Assembly (NCBI RefSeq): GCF_047663525.1
Contig: NC_092589.1
Coordinates: 26,905,001-26,969,000 of the forward strand
Source of the DNA: Anas platyrhynchos
Taxonomy: Eukaryota; Chordata; Aves; Anseriformes; Anatidae
Direction: 5' to 3'
Length of the DNA: 64,000 nt
The notes below the pieces were generated by a model, which worked only from the letters and a program-made list of their open reading frames with translations, was not told where the DNA came from and did no database searches. Below, in pieces: positions 39,492 to 51,829 of this stretch. The position numbers and the translations under genes are program-made. How positions within the stretch are numbered: position 1 is the first letter of the stretch; each line of letters opens with the position of its first letter.

Positions 39492-41996
39492 GCCTCCCAC
39501 CATTAACACGGAGAACTGGCTTCAGCGAGCAGGCATCATTATTAATTACAGCATTGTTATGCAAACAAAGCGTGCCTAGAGATGCATCAGGTCTGTATTC
39601 ACATGAGACAGGAGCAAAATCTTCTTCCTTTTTCTTCCTCTTCTTCTGGCGTGGGTAACTCCGCCGCCTCCTTTAATCGGCTTGGAAGGCGGCTGTGCCA
39701 AGCACCTGACCCAGTTATAGGTATGTGCACAGGGACAGCGAGCCCATTGTGAGAAAACCCGGCCTTAGCACATTTCTCTGGCCGCCTGCCAGCCTCAGCA
39801 CGTTGGGCAAGTGACTCTGCCCGGCCACCGCGGTTACATCAGTCACCACCACCTCCCTGGATGTCATGGCACAGGAAGCGGCTGCCAGGAGAGAGCGAGG
39901 CAGCCACTGGGGTTTTGAAACCGGCTTTCCAAAAAAACATTACAACACCCTTGCTGATTTCCAGTGGGTTTGTTCAGTTCCTCCCTTCCCGTGAAGACCA
40001 CACGGATGTTGAAAGGGCATTTTGCCCTGCCATCGAAAGGCGGGCTTCTGGGGCCGCTTCCCAGCTTACAGCCAGGGCCAGAACCAAACTCACAGGCTGC
40101 TATTTAGGGGAAAGAAACACAGATACACTTTTATTCTACTGCAGAGGGCGAGTCTCCGTGCTGTTCCTTCCCAGCACAGGGAGGCAGGGCTGGAAGGCTC
40201 CTTCCCAGCGACTGCAAAGGCCCTGCTTGCCTCAGGCAGCTCAGGCCGGTGCTCCCTGCCTTCCCGAGGCACCACGTCCCAGGGGTGCAGGCTGGGACTG
40301 ACAGCACCAGGGATGCACGCGCTGCCTCGGACAAGGCTGGCTGGAGCAGCGCTGCTGGCAGCGCCCACAGCCAAATTCCACCCTCGGCTATCGCCCAAAT
40401 GTAAATTTAGAGCAACTCCCCTCCACAGCGGTGACCCGGGACTTGTCCCGTGGGAGGGAGCAGAGCAAAATTTGGACAAAGAGACGGTGCTTTAGGACAA
40501 CCATTTGGGGCTCGGGTGTGAGCACAATCACCTTATAAGAGAGCAGAATTGGCAAATGAAAATATTGCTCCTGGCACGCGAGTACTTCCATATTGATTCA
40601 ACACTTAAAAATGCACTGAAGTGCGGATGCCCTTTCTTCAAACCCTCCAGCAAATTCACTTTCTCTCTTGGCACTCTCTTCTCTCTCCTCACTCCTCAGC
40701 TAGTTTACCCTGATGGCAACAGCTCCTACCTACATCAGCTTCTCAACTGCTGGGCCCTGCTGGTCTCTGTGCTGCCTCCTCTCGTTCCCTCTTCGGCTTC
40801 ACCTCCTAGTTAAAGTGCTTCTAGTGGAGGAGCTGAAACTTCTCCCCTTCCAGAACAACTGCTCTGCAACATAACACACCACAGGCCTGATTATCCTAGC
40901 AAAAGCAGGGAGAAATCCTTGCTGAGGTCTTGGTCTGGGAGGGGACACATTGTCATGCCTCATGCTACTCACCTGCCCCTGGCCCTGCCTGCCCCGGGAC
41001 CAGAGGCAGGACTGCAAGCTGGCCAAGTCAGGGTAGCTGTTCTCAAGTCAGAGGCTCCGCAACGAGTATTTGGCTTCAACATATCATATGACTTTGTTCT
41101 TCGAGTTACATTTTAACTGAGAAAGTTTAACAAGTATGACTTATGGGCTTCTAAAATTGGCAGCAGAAAAATGAGCTGAGGAAGTCATGGAAAAAAACCA
41201 CAAGCGAAGCCATTCCATGTTATGCACAATTTCTGGGCTCTTTTTCCAATCTTCTGTTTTTTTGGACGGTGGAAAATATTTTCCAGCTACACAGGCCTGG
41301 CCTCACTGAGTACGTATTTATGCCAAGTTTATAAAAAGCAGCTGCAGACAGGGTTGAATGAAAGGATTACACTGCTGTCTGTCTTCCAGAAGGTGCTTCA
41401 GTTCACACCCTGTCCCACAGAGTGAGGCTCGTTTCTCAAATCTCCATGAATTTACGTAAAGAGGGACAAAATTTGAGCCTTGCAATACAAACAAGTATGG
41501 CTGTGCATGTGAAAGGCCATGGGTGTATGCGTATCTACCTAGCTAGCAGTGGTTCCTAGCTGCTGCTGATTTGGGCTTTCAGTGCTGGAAGTTCACCACT
41601 GCTCCTCAGACCTCTCTGCACCCTGCAGCCCAGCCCATCTGCCATGAATACAACAATGGGGAGAGGGCTTCCAGGCTCAGGACCCTGGTTTCAGCGTACA
41701 GCTGCCGCCTGCTTCACGTATACCTGCTCACAAGCTGCTCCCACTCAAATTCAGGCTTCACCAACCTCACGTACAGCGAGGCTGCCAGGTTCTGAGTCCA
41801 AGAGGGATCGCTGTAATGATGCAGCCTGACCTCCTCCACAGTGCACTGCCACAGAATTTCAATCTGGAGCCTGCACAGCAGAGGCATAACCTTAATTTTC
41901 AGCCGTGTCTTGTCAGAGCCTTGGCCTGATACACCAGTCAGCAGAGGAGAGTTACAAATAATTCTTCACTCTCCTAAGCAGAATAGCTCCAGGGGA

Positions 41997-42011
41997 GGGG
42001 GGGGGGGGGGG
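41997..42011. repeat. Poly(G) run of 15
   Basis: G15 preceded by GGGGA, so nearly twenty purines with four or more G tracts. It can form a G-quadruplex and is a likely place for sequencing error. Confidence 0.9.
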
Positions 42012-42505
42012 CTGCAGGGAGGACACAAACAGAAAGTAAATGGATATAAAAAAGGTAAGGTAGGTGGTAAACTGCAGATCATATATTACAGATCCGTACC
42101 CTGCTGTTTTTGCAGTCAAGTATCTTAGAATAACAGTACTGAGAACGACAGTGTTACATCAGGAATATCGGTCAAGACAATATTTCCTGGCAATTGTTTG
42201 AGAAATGCTTTTCTCACAGCTAATTGCTCCCAAGAGGCTGTGTTTTCTCTGTTTTTAGAAGGCGAGCGATTAAGAAAGAAGGTTTTTAAACCTCTGCACC
42301 CTGCTGTGGGACAAAGAACTAAGGGGGGGGGAAAAAAGGCAAAAAGAAAGAAAAGAAAGAGGCACAACAGCTGTAATGTTCTATGAAATGATTTTGTTCT
42401 GTTCTCTTGCCGGGGTGGTGGGTGCAATCATCAGTTTGGCAGAGATAAATACAGAAAAAGCAAGAATTTTACAGGGACGGGGAGTCCCAGCTCCGAGAGT
42501 ACCAC

Positions 42506-42522
42506 ATTGCCATCTAGCGGCA
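42506..42522 (-). promoter_or_regulatory. CTCF-like site
   Basis: On the minus strand the sequence reads GTGCCGCTAGATGGCAA, which fits the CTCF consensus CC(A/G)(C/G)(C/T)AG(A/G)(G/T)GGC. It is the best CTCF match I noticed in the window. Confidence 0.45.
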
Positions 42523-45256
42523 CAGCCCCTGGCAAGCCCCAATACCTGGGGCTCTGCGAGCTCCCAACCTCACCTCCCTGTGCCTGTGCACGCAGCAGGC
42601 ACCTCCGTGAAAACGGGGCTGAGTTTCCTTCCAGCGTTTTACAACCGAGCTCGACAACTGCAAAACCACTTGGTCTGTAACCGGTAGGTGTAGGGAGGCA
42701 AGGCGAAAAGGGGAAAATGCCCCCAAAAGGAAGTTTAAGAGCAACTTGGCTTTGCTGTGAAAAGCTGGTGTTTACACCGAGGCCTGCAGATTGACGTCGC
42801 CCATTGCTGCCACACACAGAGCTACAGCAGCCTTGTCATGTTCTCTGTTGTACGGACAGATGTCTGCAGCAAGACAAGGGCTTGTCCCAAGGTGATGGGC
42901 ACGAATCTAGAGCTGATGCCCTATACCCAACCGCATCAGACCAAATACCTCCGCACCGCGTGCTCTGACGCTAGCTCTCCAGTAAGTACCTCGCTGCTGA
43001 CACATTTCCCTTTTATTCTGAACAGAACACAAATGTTAGCCTTTCAACACTGAAAAAAAGAAAAGCCAAAATACCAAGTCCCCCAAATAGCAAAAGAAAG
43101 GCACTTTACTTTTGGAAGACACCCAGCAAAGGACAGCAAATTGATTATTTTGTATGACCTTCAGGTGGCAAGTTGAAAAGAAAAAGCAGCTTGGTCCACG
43201 TGAATTCTGATGTTCACTGAGAGGTGTGACGCTGGAAAGTTCTGGCCACAGCAGAACCCTGCTTATCTGGGAAACAAAACCAGTCCTAGCGCCTGAACTC
43301 CACCAGGAGAGACTGTCATTTTGGGGGGCAATGGAAGAAGCCTTGCACCAGGAATCCAAGACCGCCCACAGACCTCTGCCTTTTGGCGACATGCGTTCTG
43401 CTCTTGCACTTCCCACTGGAAATACATGACCACTATCACACCTTAAATGGGATGAAAGGTGATTAGCAGGAGATTGCGTTTGGCCCCGGCGTGAAGAATG
43501 GTATGTCTAGCTAATCATTAGCTCCATGCCTTTGGTCCCTGGATCCTGTGAGGCTTCCTAGGAGCACAGCTGTTCTGTTTATGCCCTAAATAGCCATATT
43601 AATGAAGGTGATATTCTGTGATAGTAGCAAAAATAACTTTCTTTGCCAAGAAAGGAAAATGCAGTTAAGTTCCCCAAAACAAATCTAATGCATGCTGCTC
43701 CAGTAAATCAGTCTTACAGCAGCCCTTCCTCAAAAGCCCCGAGGGAGAACCTATAGGAATACTTTGATGACTACGGATGCTACAGTGACCCATGAATGCT
43801 TTGTAGAGTATTTACAAAGTCCCTGCTGAATCAATCAACAGCAAAGCTTGTGTTGTCACCCCCTGTGATAAGCATGCAAGATCTGGAACATAACTAGAAG
43901 TTGGGGAAGCAGAATTTGAACAGTGAATTTTAGAAAAGGAGAGGTCATGAAGGAACCTGAGCCTGAACCACTGCTGGTTGTGAGACTGCAATCCATTTTC
44001 TAAAAACTTTTATTTAAAATCAGGGAGACACCTGCTTTTATCGAAAACGTGCTGCCCAAGGCAGGAGACGTTGACTAGGAAAAGATCTACAGCATGATGA
44101 CAGATACTATCAGGTCTGCTGGAAGCTTCTGAGGGCAGCCCATCATTCTCTTCCCTGAGACTTGGCAGTCTTGTAACAAACACCATCCTGGAAACAACAA
44201 AAATGAAGGCAGGGATTCCACACAGAAGTCGTTTTCTCTGCTTCACATTTTACGACAAAAAGAATGGGAAGAATACTGCCCTAGTATCAATAAATTCCAT
44301 CCTGGGGCCTCTGTGTGCTCTAGAAAACCAATTTAAATTATCAGCACTTACTTCCTTAGTTGCTCAGAGAAGCCAAGGAACTGAAGTGCTTCGTCCAAGC
44401 TCTCACTAAGAATCAGACAGCCCGCTGGTTCGTGAAGGTAGCAGGTCACACCAGCCTGGTATCTGACCTGCCCACAGCACACAGCCAGCTCCCTTCAGGC
44501 ATATACTTCTGTCCTTCCCAGGTACCACCTCAAAAGCAAAAAAAGGAGGATACAGCCATCCTGGTCAACAGGTAACATCTGCTCCAACCATGAGGCCTTT
44601 GCGTGTCAGAAGTTTTAAGGCATCTGCATTATTTTTAAGGATGGGTCAACTGGCCAAGACTGGGCTACAACATTCTCACAGTAAGTACCTCTCCAGTTTT
44701 CAAACTTTTCATCAGGTCCTCACGCAGTTTCAGTCTGTGATCCAACATGTAAGACGTTGGCTCACTGCACTGCTTTCCGATCTGTTTGCTTTATTTATGT
44801 TTGCTTAATACCTATGTCCTGGCTTTCCTTTTTGCATGATGGGGTCATCAAACTTAAGATACTGCGGCATAGTCTGATTAGTAACTTTTGACAACACGGT
44901 CACAGTTCCTTTTGAAGTTGCTACCAAACAGCAAGCCAAATTTTTTGAAAGATTGCTGCTTACATTTGCAGTGCAGAATCTGCTTACGAATTGCAGGAAT
45001 GCCAGCAGAATAATTAACCCAGTGCTGACAGTTGGTGTTACTTTATAGCAGTTTGAGGGGGGTTGTGCTTCAGATCTTTTCAGCCATAAAGAGTGTCTCA
45101 TACTTCGGTGTTTCAGTAGGTTTCATTATTTACGACCAGGTCTCCAGTTGGCTGGGCTCTGATTTTTCCTACTTTTACTCAAGCAGTCTAAAAATAACGT
45201 GATGTAGAAAAGGAGCAAGTTTTAGAGCTTTGTACATAATTCAGGCCAACAAAACA

Positions 45257-45266
45257 CCCCCCCCCC
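45257..45266. repeat. Poly(C) run of 10
   Basis: C10 homopolymer. Confidence 0.85.
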
Positions 45267-46029
45267 AGTAACTACCAAACCAATCAGACTATCCTAAACC
45301 TTACCTTATCCCTCCATGTGTCACTGTCCCAAAGTCCTGATCTTGATTGCTTAGGCTTCCATGAGGAAGGGACCGTGCAGAGTAAGTTACAGGATCAGGA
45401 CGGCAGACTGCGAGCTTGCAGAAGCACAGACTTCATCTTGGCAGATTCTTCAGAGTGCCACACACATCTCTGCCGATACAGAAGTAATAATAATATTTTC
45501 ATGCTAAGAATTCTGCCAGTGCTAACGGCCAGTAGATGACATCCCTACAGGGAAGTTAAAAAGGACCCTTGGTCTTGTCAGACAACTTCCAACATAAGCC
45601 AAGGGGGCTGATGTTAAAGCTCAGGACTGCAGATGGAGAGATAAAAGCACATGGAATGTAAAACAAACAGCAACCCCTCATGGTTACGCAAATTCAGCCG
45701 AGTGTCACAGCAACCACCCATACTGGAGGAACTTGATAAAGACGGGGGCTGCAACCTGGGGACAGCCAGGGCTTCTCTTCTTCATATATGCGAAAGCTTC
45801 CACGTCCTTAGCTCTAGGAGCTGGGAGTCTTCCCTGTGGTGACTTACAGGACCGGGCGGTGACATAACGTCAGGTCAACGCGTGGTGAAAGTAAATTTCC
45901 ATCAAAACCAAACACCGTTCCCACCGGCAACGAGACACTGCTGTGAATCGATCAGGCATGTACTACCAGTTAGAAACACCACAGGAGACTTTCTCAAAGA
46001 ACGTGCTTGCTCAGGAATCCCTTTTCTCC

Positions 46030-46145
46030 ATTTCTCCGTTTAATTAGTCATTGCATTATAATTAACAAATCCATGCAATAATCATTGTCATTTTAATCAT
46101 CACAGCAGAAAGTACATTACTTCTAATTAAACAATATTAAATACA
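46030..46145. promoter_or_regulatory. TAATTA-rich candidate enhancer
   Basis: Three TAATTA homeodomain cores (46041-46046, 46059-46064 and 46124-46129) plus ATGCAATAATCAT and TTTAATCAT lie within about 110 bases, with no CpG. It is the densest homeodomain-type cluster I noticed and resembles conserved vertebrate enhancers. Motif evidence only. Confidence 0.35.
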
Positions 46146-49100
46146 ACAAAAGATGCTAACCAGGTTGTTTTAGAGCTCCAGGAAATGCTCTTTTACATAC
46201 GTGCCAGAACAGGCAAAGTTTAGTTTGTTACAGCAAATTTCTGTATCTTCCAGGCTATCTTACAGGGTGTAACACATCCAGATTGACCTAGGGAAGGAGG
46301 AGAAGCCTGGTGTGCAGAGACGATATCTTTTATTGAACAGCTCTATTTCTGTAGGTATTTGCTACGTTTCAAGCAGACTCCTAAGTATTTTTAATAACCA
46401 GTTAAATGCCCAGAAATATGTTGACTGACAACTACAGAGGCTAAAAACTTCCATTTACATGTACAGCACCAACATACACTTTCCCCTGCAAACACACCCC
46501 AAGAAGCACAGAGAAACCACTTCTGAAGTGCGGGAATAGTTAAGATTTGGTCACAAGCCAAGGTGCCACCATGCCTCCTCAGCATCAGAGGCCCCACCAG
46601 CTCACTTCGTGTCAGCTAAGTGGTTGCCAAAGCACAAGGAGATTTTGCCATCTTGGGCTGAATTTCAACCAGCCACAAAGCTGCATCCCATTACCAACTT
46701 AGAACATCTCACCCCTTTTTTATATTTTTTGGGGGGTGGGAATATCCCCTCTCTCACAGCCCACCTCAGACAGTGCGACTCCAGGCTTCAGCTGGAGAAT
46801 TCCCCTACTGCAGGTAACAGGAGCTCTCCTTTCACTCCTTTTTCAAAGCTCCTCCAGAAAAATTACATCTGTGCAGGGGGAACTCATCTCTGACATGCCA
46901 GGGAAGTAGATGCAGTTGCGTGTTGCAGAGTTCAAGCTGCACAATGTAGCTGGTTTATCTATATACTTGGTTATAGGCTTGGGTTGAGGGATGGAAGGGA
47001 AACCTTTCTCATCATGTAACCACAACAAACAAAACACACAGGATTTAAAGTGCCAAAATTAGGTACTGGTACAACCATTTGCCACTGCTGCCCCAGTGAC
47101 CCCATCTCATACACCGTACCAAATTTGTCTGGACAAAATGCTGCATTGCATCACCCCACGAGACGCGAAGATTCTTAAAATCAGGATTTTGCAGGACGAG
47201 CTTGCACAGACAACGTGCAAAACTGCCCTCTGCTGTTTAGATTCAGACCTGCTCCAATAAACGATAGCGCGAGCAAATTAGGTTTTCATAGTCACAAGGG
47301 TCCAAGTTGTGAAAAGATGCAGAACTAGCTGGCAGAAGCTGCTTTCTGCCTTCATGCAGAGTAGAAATGTCATGCTTGAAAGCCACTCAAACTGCCTCGC
47401 AGCACGGACCATCCAGGCGGATTTACAGGCTGCAACACTGCCCTATTCAGCAACCAGCAGCGCGGGCGAGCACTAATGGACACCCCCTCATCCCAAAGGT
47501 AAGGAATCATGAACATCCTCAGGGCGCAAGGGAAATGCTGGTAATTGTCAGCACGGGCTGCAGGACACGCATTTATTAACCCATGAAATCAAGGCCTGAC
47601 CTTTACAGAACAGGACCTGGAAGGACACCTGTGGAGTCCAAAGCTTAGAGCTCACAGGCCTCGTGATTATCAGGTTACAGCAGTGATCAGAAAACACAGA
47701 GTAGTAACCTTACTGAAAGATAGACAGAAAATAATCTGTAAAGCTAGCACCTGTATGTCCCTATTGCAGGGAAAGAAGGGAAAACCCTGACTTTTTTCTT
47801 TTAAGCACAAATGGAAAGCTCTGTACTTTGAAAAGATTGCCCAGTGTCAAGTTCTAGTCTGCTGGATAGTTGGGTACAGAAACGGGGCTCAAGGGCCAGC
47901 TGCTCTCTGTGGCTTCATGCACACATTCACACAGCACATGGCGATTCCTGCCCTCTGAGAACAGCTTCAGATGCCCACATCTTCTCTGGGAAGCTCTGCT
48001 TGGGTACAACTGCGAAAAGCAAGTAGTTACCTCCACCAGAAACTCCATTTCTGGAGTGGCTGTGATGAAAGCTACTCCAGTCTTTATGAACTAAACTCAG
48101 GTTTCAGATCTTTGCAAGACACTCTTTGGGGTAGATTTGACTGCTGTGCAGGCAGGCTGTTCTTTTGGTCACTGCCCAAATGAGACCATAACCTATACTG
48201 GACAGAGTAAACACACACATTGAAAAAACAAAGATTTCGGTACAACAGAAGCCTTGAAGAAATGATTTCCTTCACATCAACCCTTTTCATATTTGTATAT
48301 GTTTAAAAACTCAGAAGCTTGGGTGTACAGTATGACATGCCTTTGAAATACTCACTAAAAGCACTTAGTGACCACTTCAAAGATTCCCTTGAAGTTTCAC
48401 TCATATTAATTTTAACACAATGGTCACGCAGGGCCAGTGTCGAGCCTAAGGGACTTTAAACACACCATCAACAGATGTACAAATAGAATTTTAGAAAGAT
48501 TCTTCTGCGTGCATAAATAGCTTGAGCTTTGATGATGACTGGCTGGCTGGCTGCCTCCTACACAGCAGGGCTGGGACTTCTCCGTTTTTCAAGTTAAGGG
48601 CAACAATAATATTCTGTCATTCCCCAGGGTAAGGAAATTAGTGCCAGATGATTCAGTGTGTGCCTGATCACTCTGGTTTTGGACTCGATCCCATTATCTA
48701 AAAAACTTAATGGTGAGACATCAAACAAAGGTAGTCCTGCATGATCATAAAACTAGCTGGTTTTTTGTTGCTTTTGTTTTTTTTTTTGGCTATAAAAGCT
48801 GCCTGAGAAGCTCATAACTGATGACAGGAGACTTCCAACATAAAACTAAAAGACCTCTGATCTCCTTTACGAGGAATCCTCTAAGGGGAGAGGCACAGAA
48901 TGGAGGATGGCTCTTCTCTGGGACAAAGAATTGTAGCTTTACCTGCAGTGAAGATTACAGATATTAGCACCAGGAACTCTGAGCTCACCAGCAGCAAATC
49001 CTGCAACAGTTCACGTCCACATTTTTTAATTTGCACAGGCAAAAAGAAAGAGTCTTATTATGCACAGCTAAATGCAACAGCATTGCTATCAGTGATGCAG

Positions 49101-49959
49101 CAACACCCATCAGTACCACTGCACCTCCAACGACCGGCTCCTTCTCTTATGCCTGCAACCAGTCCTAAGTTACAGCCTCCTCCATCTGCGGGCTGTGCAT
49201 GCCAGCGACACCAGTGGCAGCCCGTCATTGCTGGAGAAACAGCAAACTCCCATTCTAGACAGTATCTTCAAGTCTTCACAGTTTGTAAAGTTTTAGCTCA
49301 ACAGATTTTGGAAAAAAATATATATATATGTATGTTAAGCCTTCTTAAAAGGATTCAACATTCCCACCCTACTAGACAAGGCACTCAAATCAGGTGTCAG
49401 AGCTTCTATTAGCTTACTAAGCAAGTGCTTTTGTATTATAAGGTTTGTGACTGGATCTGTACTTCTTAAGGCTTCATTTAAATCTATGTTACCTACAATA
49501 TCTAACTTTCCAGGATCAAGAAAACTAAAAAGGTTTAGAGTAACATGGGTGTCTAAAACAATTATTAAAGCGATGAACATTTGCAAACACAAAAGTCTTC
49601 CATCAAAATCAAAGAACTGACACACAGATTTGCTAAAATACACTTAGCTCAGGAAAGCACTGCTGTAAGCTAAACTGTGAGTTCAAACTGGCAACGTTAT
49701 ACCAGAGTGTAGAAAGCTATTCAGGTTTGAAGGAAGGGTATCTTACACTGTTTGGGTTTTAAGGCAGCTTGATTTACCTTGAGGTTAAAAGGCGAACCAA
49801 AAAGATATTACACTGAAATGACCACCACCAGCAAGGACAGCAGGTAAATATGGGAACAGTTCTGACAGCATAATCTACGAATTTTTCCTAACCCTTTAAA
49901 TTAAGAAGTAAAAGGCAAACTCCTCCAAAAAGCCCAAATGCTCCCCATAAACACAGAAC
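46146..49959. other. Region downstream of TOMM20, no gene supported
   Basis: No recognised gene. It contains (CTGG)4 at 48538-48553, a TATAAAAG at 48791-48798 on the plus strand, a 170-codon ATG-started plus-strand frame (48900-49412) and an overlapping 102-codon minus-strand frame (49643-49335), and a (TA)n stretch near 49,318-49,329. Parts may belong to a longer TOMM20 3' UTR if the transcript runs past 49,960. Confidence 0.4.
48900..49412 (+). other. Unrecognised 170-codon open frame (doubtful)
   Basis: The frame begins with ATG in strong context (A at -3, G at +4), 102 bases after a TATAAAAG. I recognise no domain. The middle is rich in Pro, Ser and Gln, and the end is hydrophobic and basic. 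It lies tail-to-tail with TOMM20. It may be a chance frame. Confidence 0.15.
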
Positions 49960-49977
49960 CTACTGCAACTTATGTTT

Positions 49978-49983
49978 TTTATT
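49978..49983 (-). terminator. TOMM20: Distal poly(A) signal of TOMM20
   Basis: AATAAA on the minus strand followed about 20 bases later by TTCTGTGTTTATGG, a good downstream element. It would give a 3' UTR of about 1.8 kb. Within the probable 3' region I see no better signal until ATTAAA near 49,024. Confidence 0.55.
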
Positions 49984-51057
49984 ACATATTTTAGGTGCAG
50001 AATAACTTTGTCCCTCTAAACCAAGGAAAAAAGGAAAACAGTCATTGTCATCCAAAGATTACGGCTACTAAGTTTTACCTCTACCTTATGCTACCTGAAC
50101 TCAAGCACAACAAAAAGACTGAATTACAGCTAAAAGATTTTGTTCATACAAGCCATCAGCCTCAGTATTTGTCCCACTACAGAAATTTTCAACAGCAGCT
50201 CAAATCTTGGGACACTCTATTTTCACGGGGTTAGTGGTGAAATATCTCCGTAACAAATTCAATTGTCCAATCTGACAGACTCAGCAAAAGTCATTTGCAC
50301 TCCTAAACTCTGCTGTCTTACTGCTAGATAACCATGAACTATCCTCCGTTTAACCTCTCAAAAATTCTGTAATAAGCAACTTCTGAAACTTTAAGGCCTG
50401 TTTTGGAAGAATCTGCTTTTATAGAAACTTAAAGCAGGCTGAAATGAGACAGAAATAAACAGGAACGTTAGCTAAAGTGCATTCAGAGTATCGCTTCTGT
50501 TTGGACTATGCCATCTAGTACCTTGCTAGTATTGTATTGGCATCACAATCACAAACTATCAGCTGGTCTGTAAGACAAACACCCTAAAGCATAAGTCACC
50601 GTGCTGAAGTGTAAAGCTACATTCTTAATTGTTTCTTCTGCCACTTGAGTGGCCATAGACAAAACCAGAAAACGGTAGAAGATAGTCTGTTTTCATTTGA
50701 AATTTACATGCAGATTTACATTTGCATCCTACCCATGGAAAATGAGCAGAAGTAATCTTTTGAAAGCACATTTGAGGCTACACATTATTTGCCTCCTTTT
50801 CACTGTGTACTGACATTTTACAGGTTTCTAATTCCACTAGCTTTAGCTAGTTTAGCCTGGGGATATCAACATCTTACCTGCATTACTTGTATCAGTCCAA
50901 AAATTTTAAAGGCAAGTGGCAAAGACTGTTAACAACCATCTTCTATGGTCTTGAAAACTAGGGATTGAAATGTTAATTATCTTATAAAATGTTTCTGGTT
51001 CTCCACAAACCAATTGTTGTGCTCTTAAAATCTGTCCAAGGTTCTACTCCTAGCAGC

Positions 51058-51063
51058 TTTATT
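51058..51063 (-). terminator. TOMM20: Possible middle poly(A) signal of TOMM20
   Basis: AATAAA in the context GAAATAAAGC on the minus strand. The downstream GT element is weaker and further away than at the other two signals, so use of this site is less certain. Confidence 0.35.
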
Positions 51064-51421
51064 TCAGACACCTGCACTAACAGAGCTTTCCTGTTTGGCA
51101 GATACAGTTTTGCCTTGCATCACAACAGGTGTTATTGTACCTGACAAACAGATGTGTCATTCTTTCTGCAGCCAGTCACCTAGTACCATTCTGATTTCAT
51201 CTCTTTTTAAAGTGACCAGCTACAGCTTAAATGACCACACACCTATTTTTTCTTTTTTTTTTGAGAAATTACATGAGGTTTTTAATTAAAAGCATTGGAA
51301 GACCAGCCATAACATTAAAAATAAATTTTAATGTTAAGTCATTTTGAGATCGTTTGCTCTGACACCCAAATGTTCTGAAATTTAAAGTAGTACTATAGGG
51401 ACACACAAGTGCAGATAAATC

Positions 51422-51427
51422 TTTATT
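51422..51427 (-). terminator. TOMM20: Proximal poly(A) signal of TOMM20
   Basis: AATAAA on the minus strand, about 360 bases after the stop codon. A CA dinucleotide follows 11-12 bases later and then the GT-rich element TTGTGTGTCC, which is the standard layout of a strong cleavage site near 51,410. It would give a 3' UTR of about 375 bases. Confidence 0.65.
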
Positions 51428-51436
51428 GCCATAACT

Positions 51437-51454
51437 TTTTGTTTGTTTGTTTGT
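51437..51454. repeat. (TTTG)n microsatellite in the TOMM20 3' UTR
   Basis: About four TTTG units followed by T6. Confidence 0.85.
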
Positions 51455-51784
51455 TTTTTCAAAAATGAGCATTGGGTTTTCAATAGGTTGTAGTTTTATG
51501 TCTTTATATGTACAACATTACAACTGCATATTTAATAACGAAGTTAGTGATACTTTGATAACTCAACACAGTGTATTTATAAAATGAATTCTTATCAAAA
51601 TACACTTTTCACTGGGGTAATAAATAAAATCCTGCGAAACCCACCTACACAAAGTTATTTTTAACTCTGGTAGAACCCGATGTGGTACACAGTCCATTAA
51701 CTACTATGTTTGCCCCTTTATCCCCCTACTGATGCTCATCTTCTGGGGTAAGAAAACACTTTTTTCCCCTGTTGTGGTGAGACC

Positions 51785-51829
51785 TCATTCAACATCATCT
51801 TCAGCCAAGCACTGTGCACTTACAATTCT
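51785..51829 (-). CDS. TOMM20: TOMM20 coding exon 5 (C-terminus and stop)
   Basis: Encodes RIVSAQCLAEDDVE and a TGA stop at 51787-51785, after a CTTACAG acceptor. The mammalian protein, as I recall it, has Ser where this sequence has Cys at residue 138. The long 3' untranslated region continues to lower coordinates. Confidence 0.95.
   Translation of the reverse strand, partial: RIVSAQCLAEDDVE

Larger units (their letters stand above)
37976..45980. other. Intergenic, no gene recognised
   Basis: No supported exon. An octamer-like ATGCAAA occurs at about 39,558 beside ATTAATTA, and a CTCF-like site lies at 42506-42522. Homopolymers are listed separately. Confidence 0.45.
49960..51784 (-). other. 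TOMM20: TOMM20 3' untranslated region (extent inferred)
   Basis: No gene is seen here other than the expected 3' UTR. The stretch is AT-rich, lacks the splice and coding signals found in the exons, and contains three well-placed AATAAA signals on the minus strand (51422-51427, 51058-51063 and 49978-49983). Mammalian TOMM20 transcripts also have long 3' UTRs. The (TTTG)n run at 51437-51454 lies inside it. The distal boundary is my inference from the last strong signal and has no transcript support. Confidence 0.6.
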
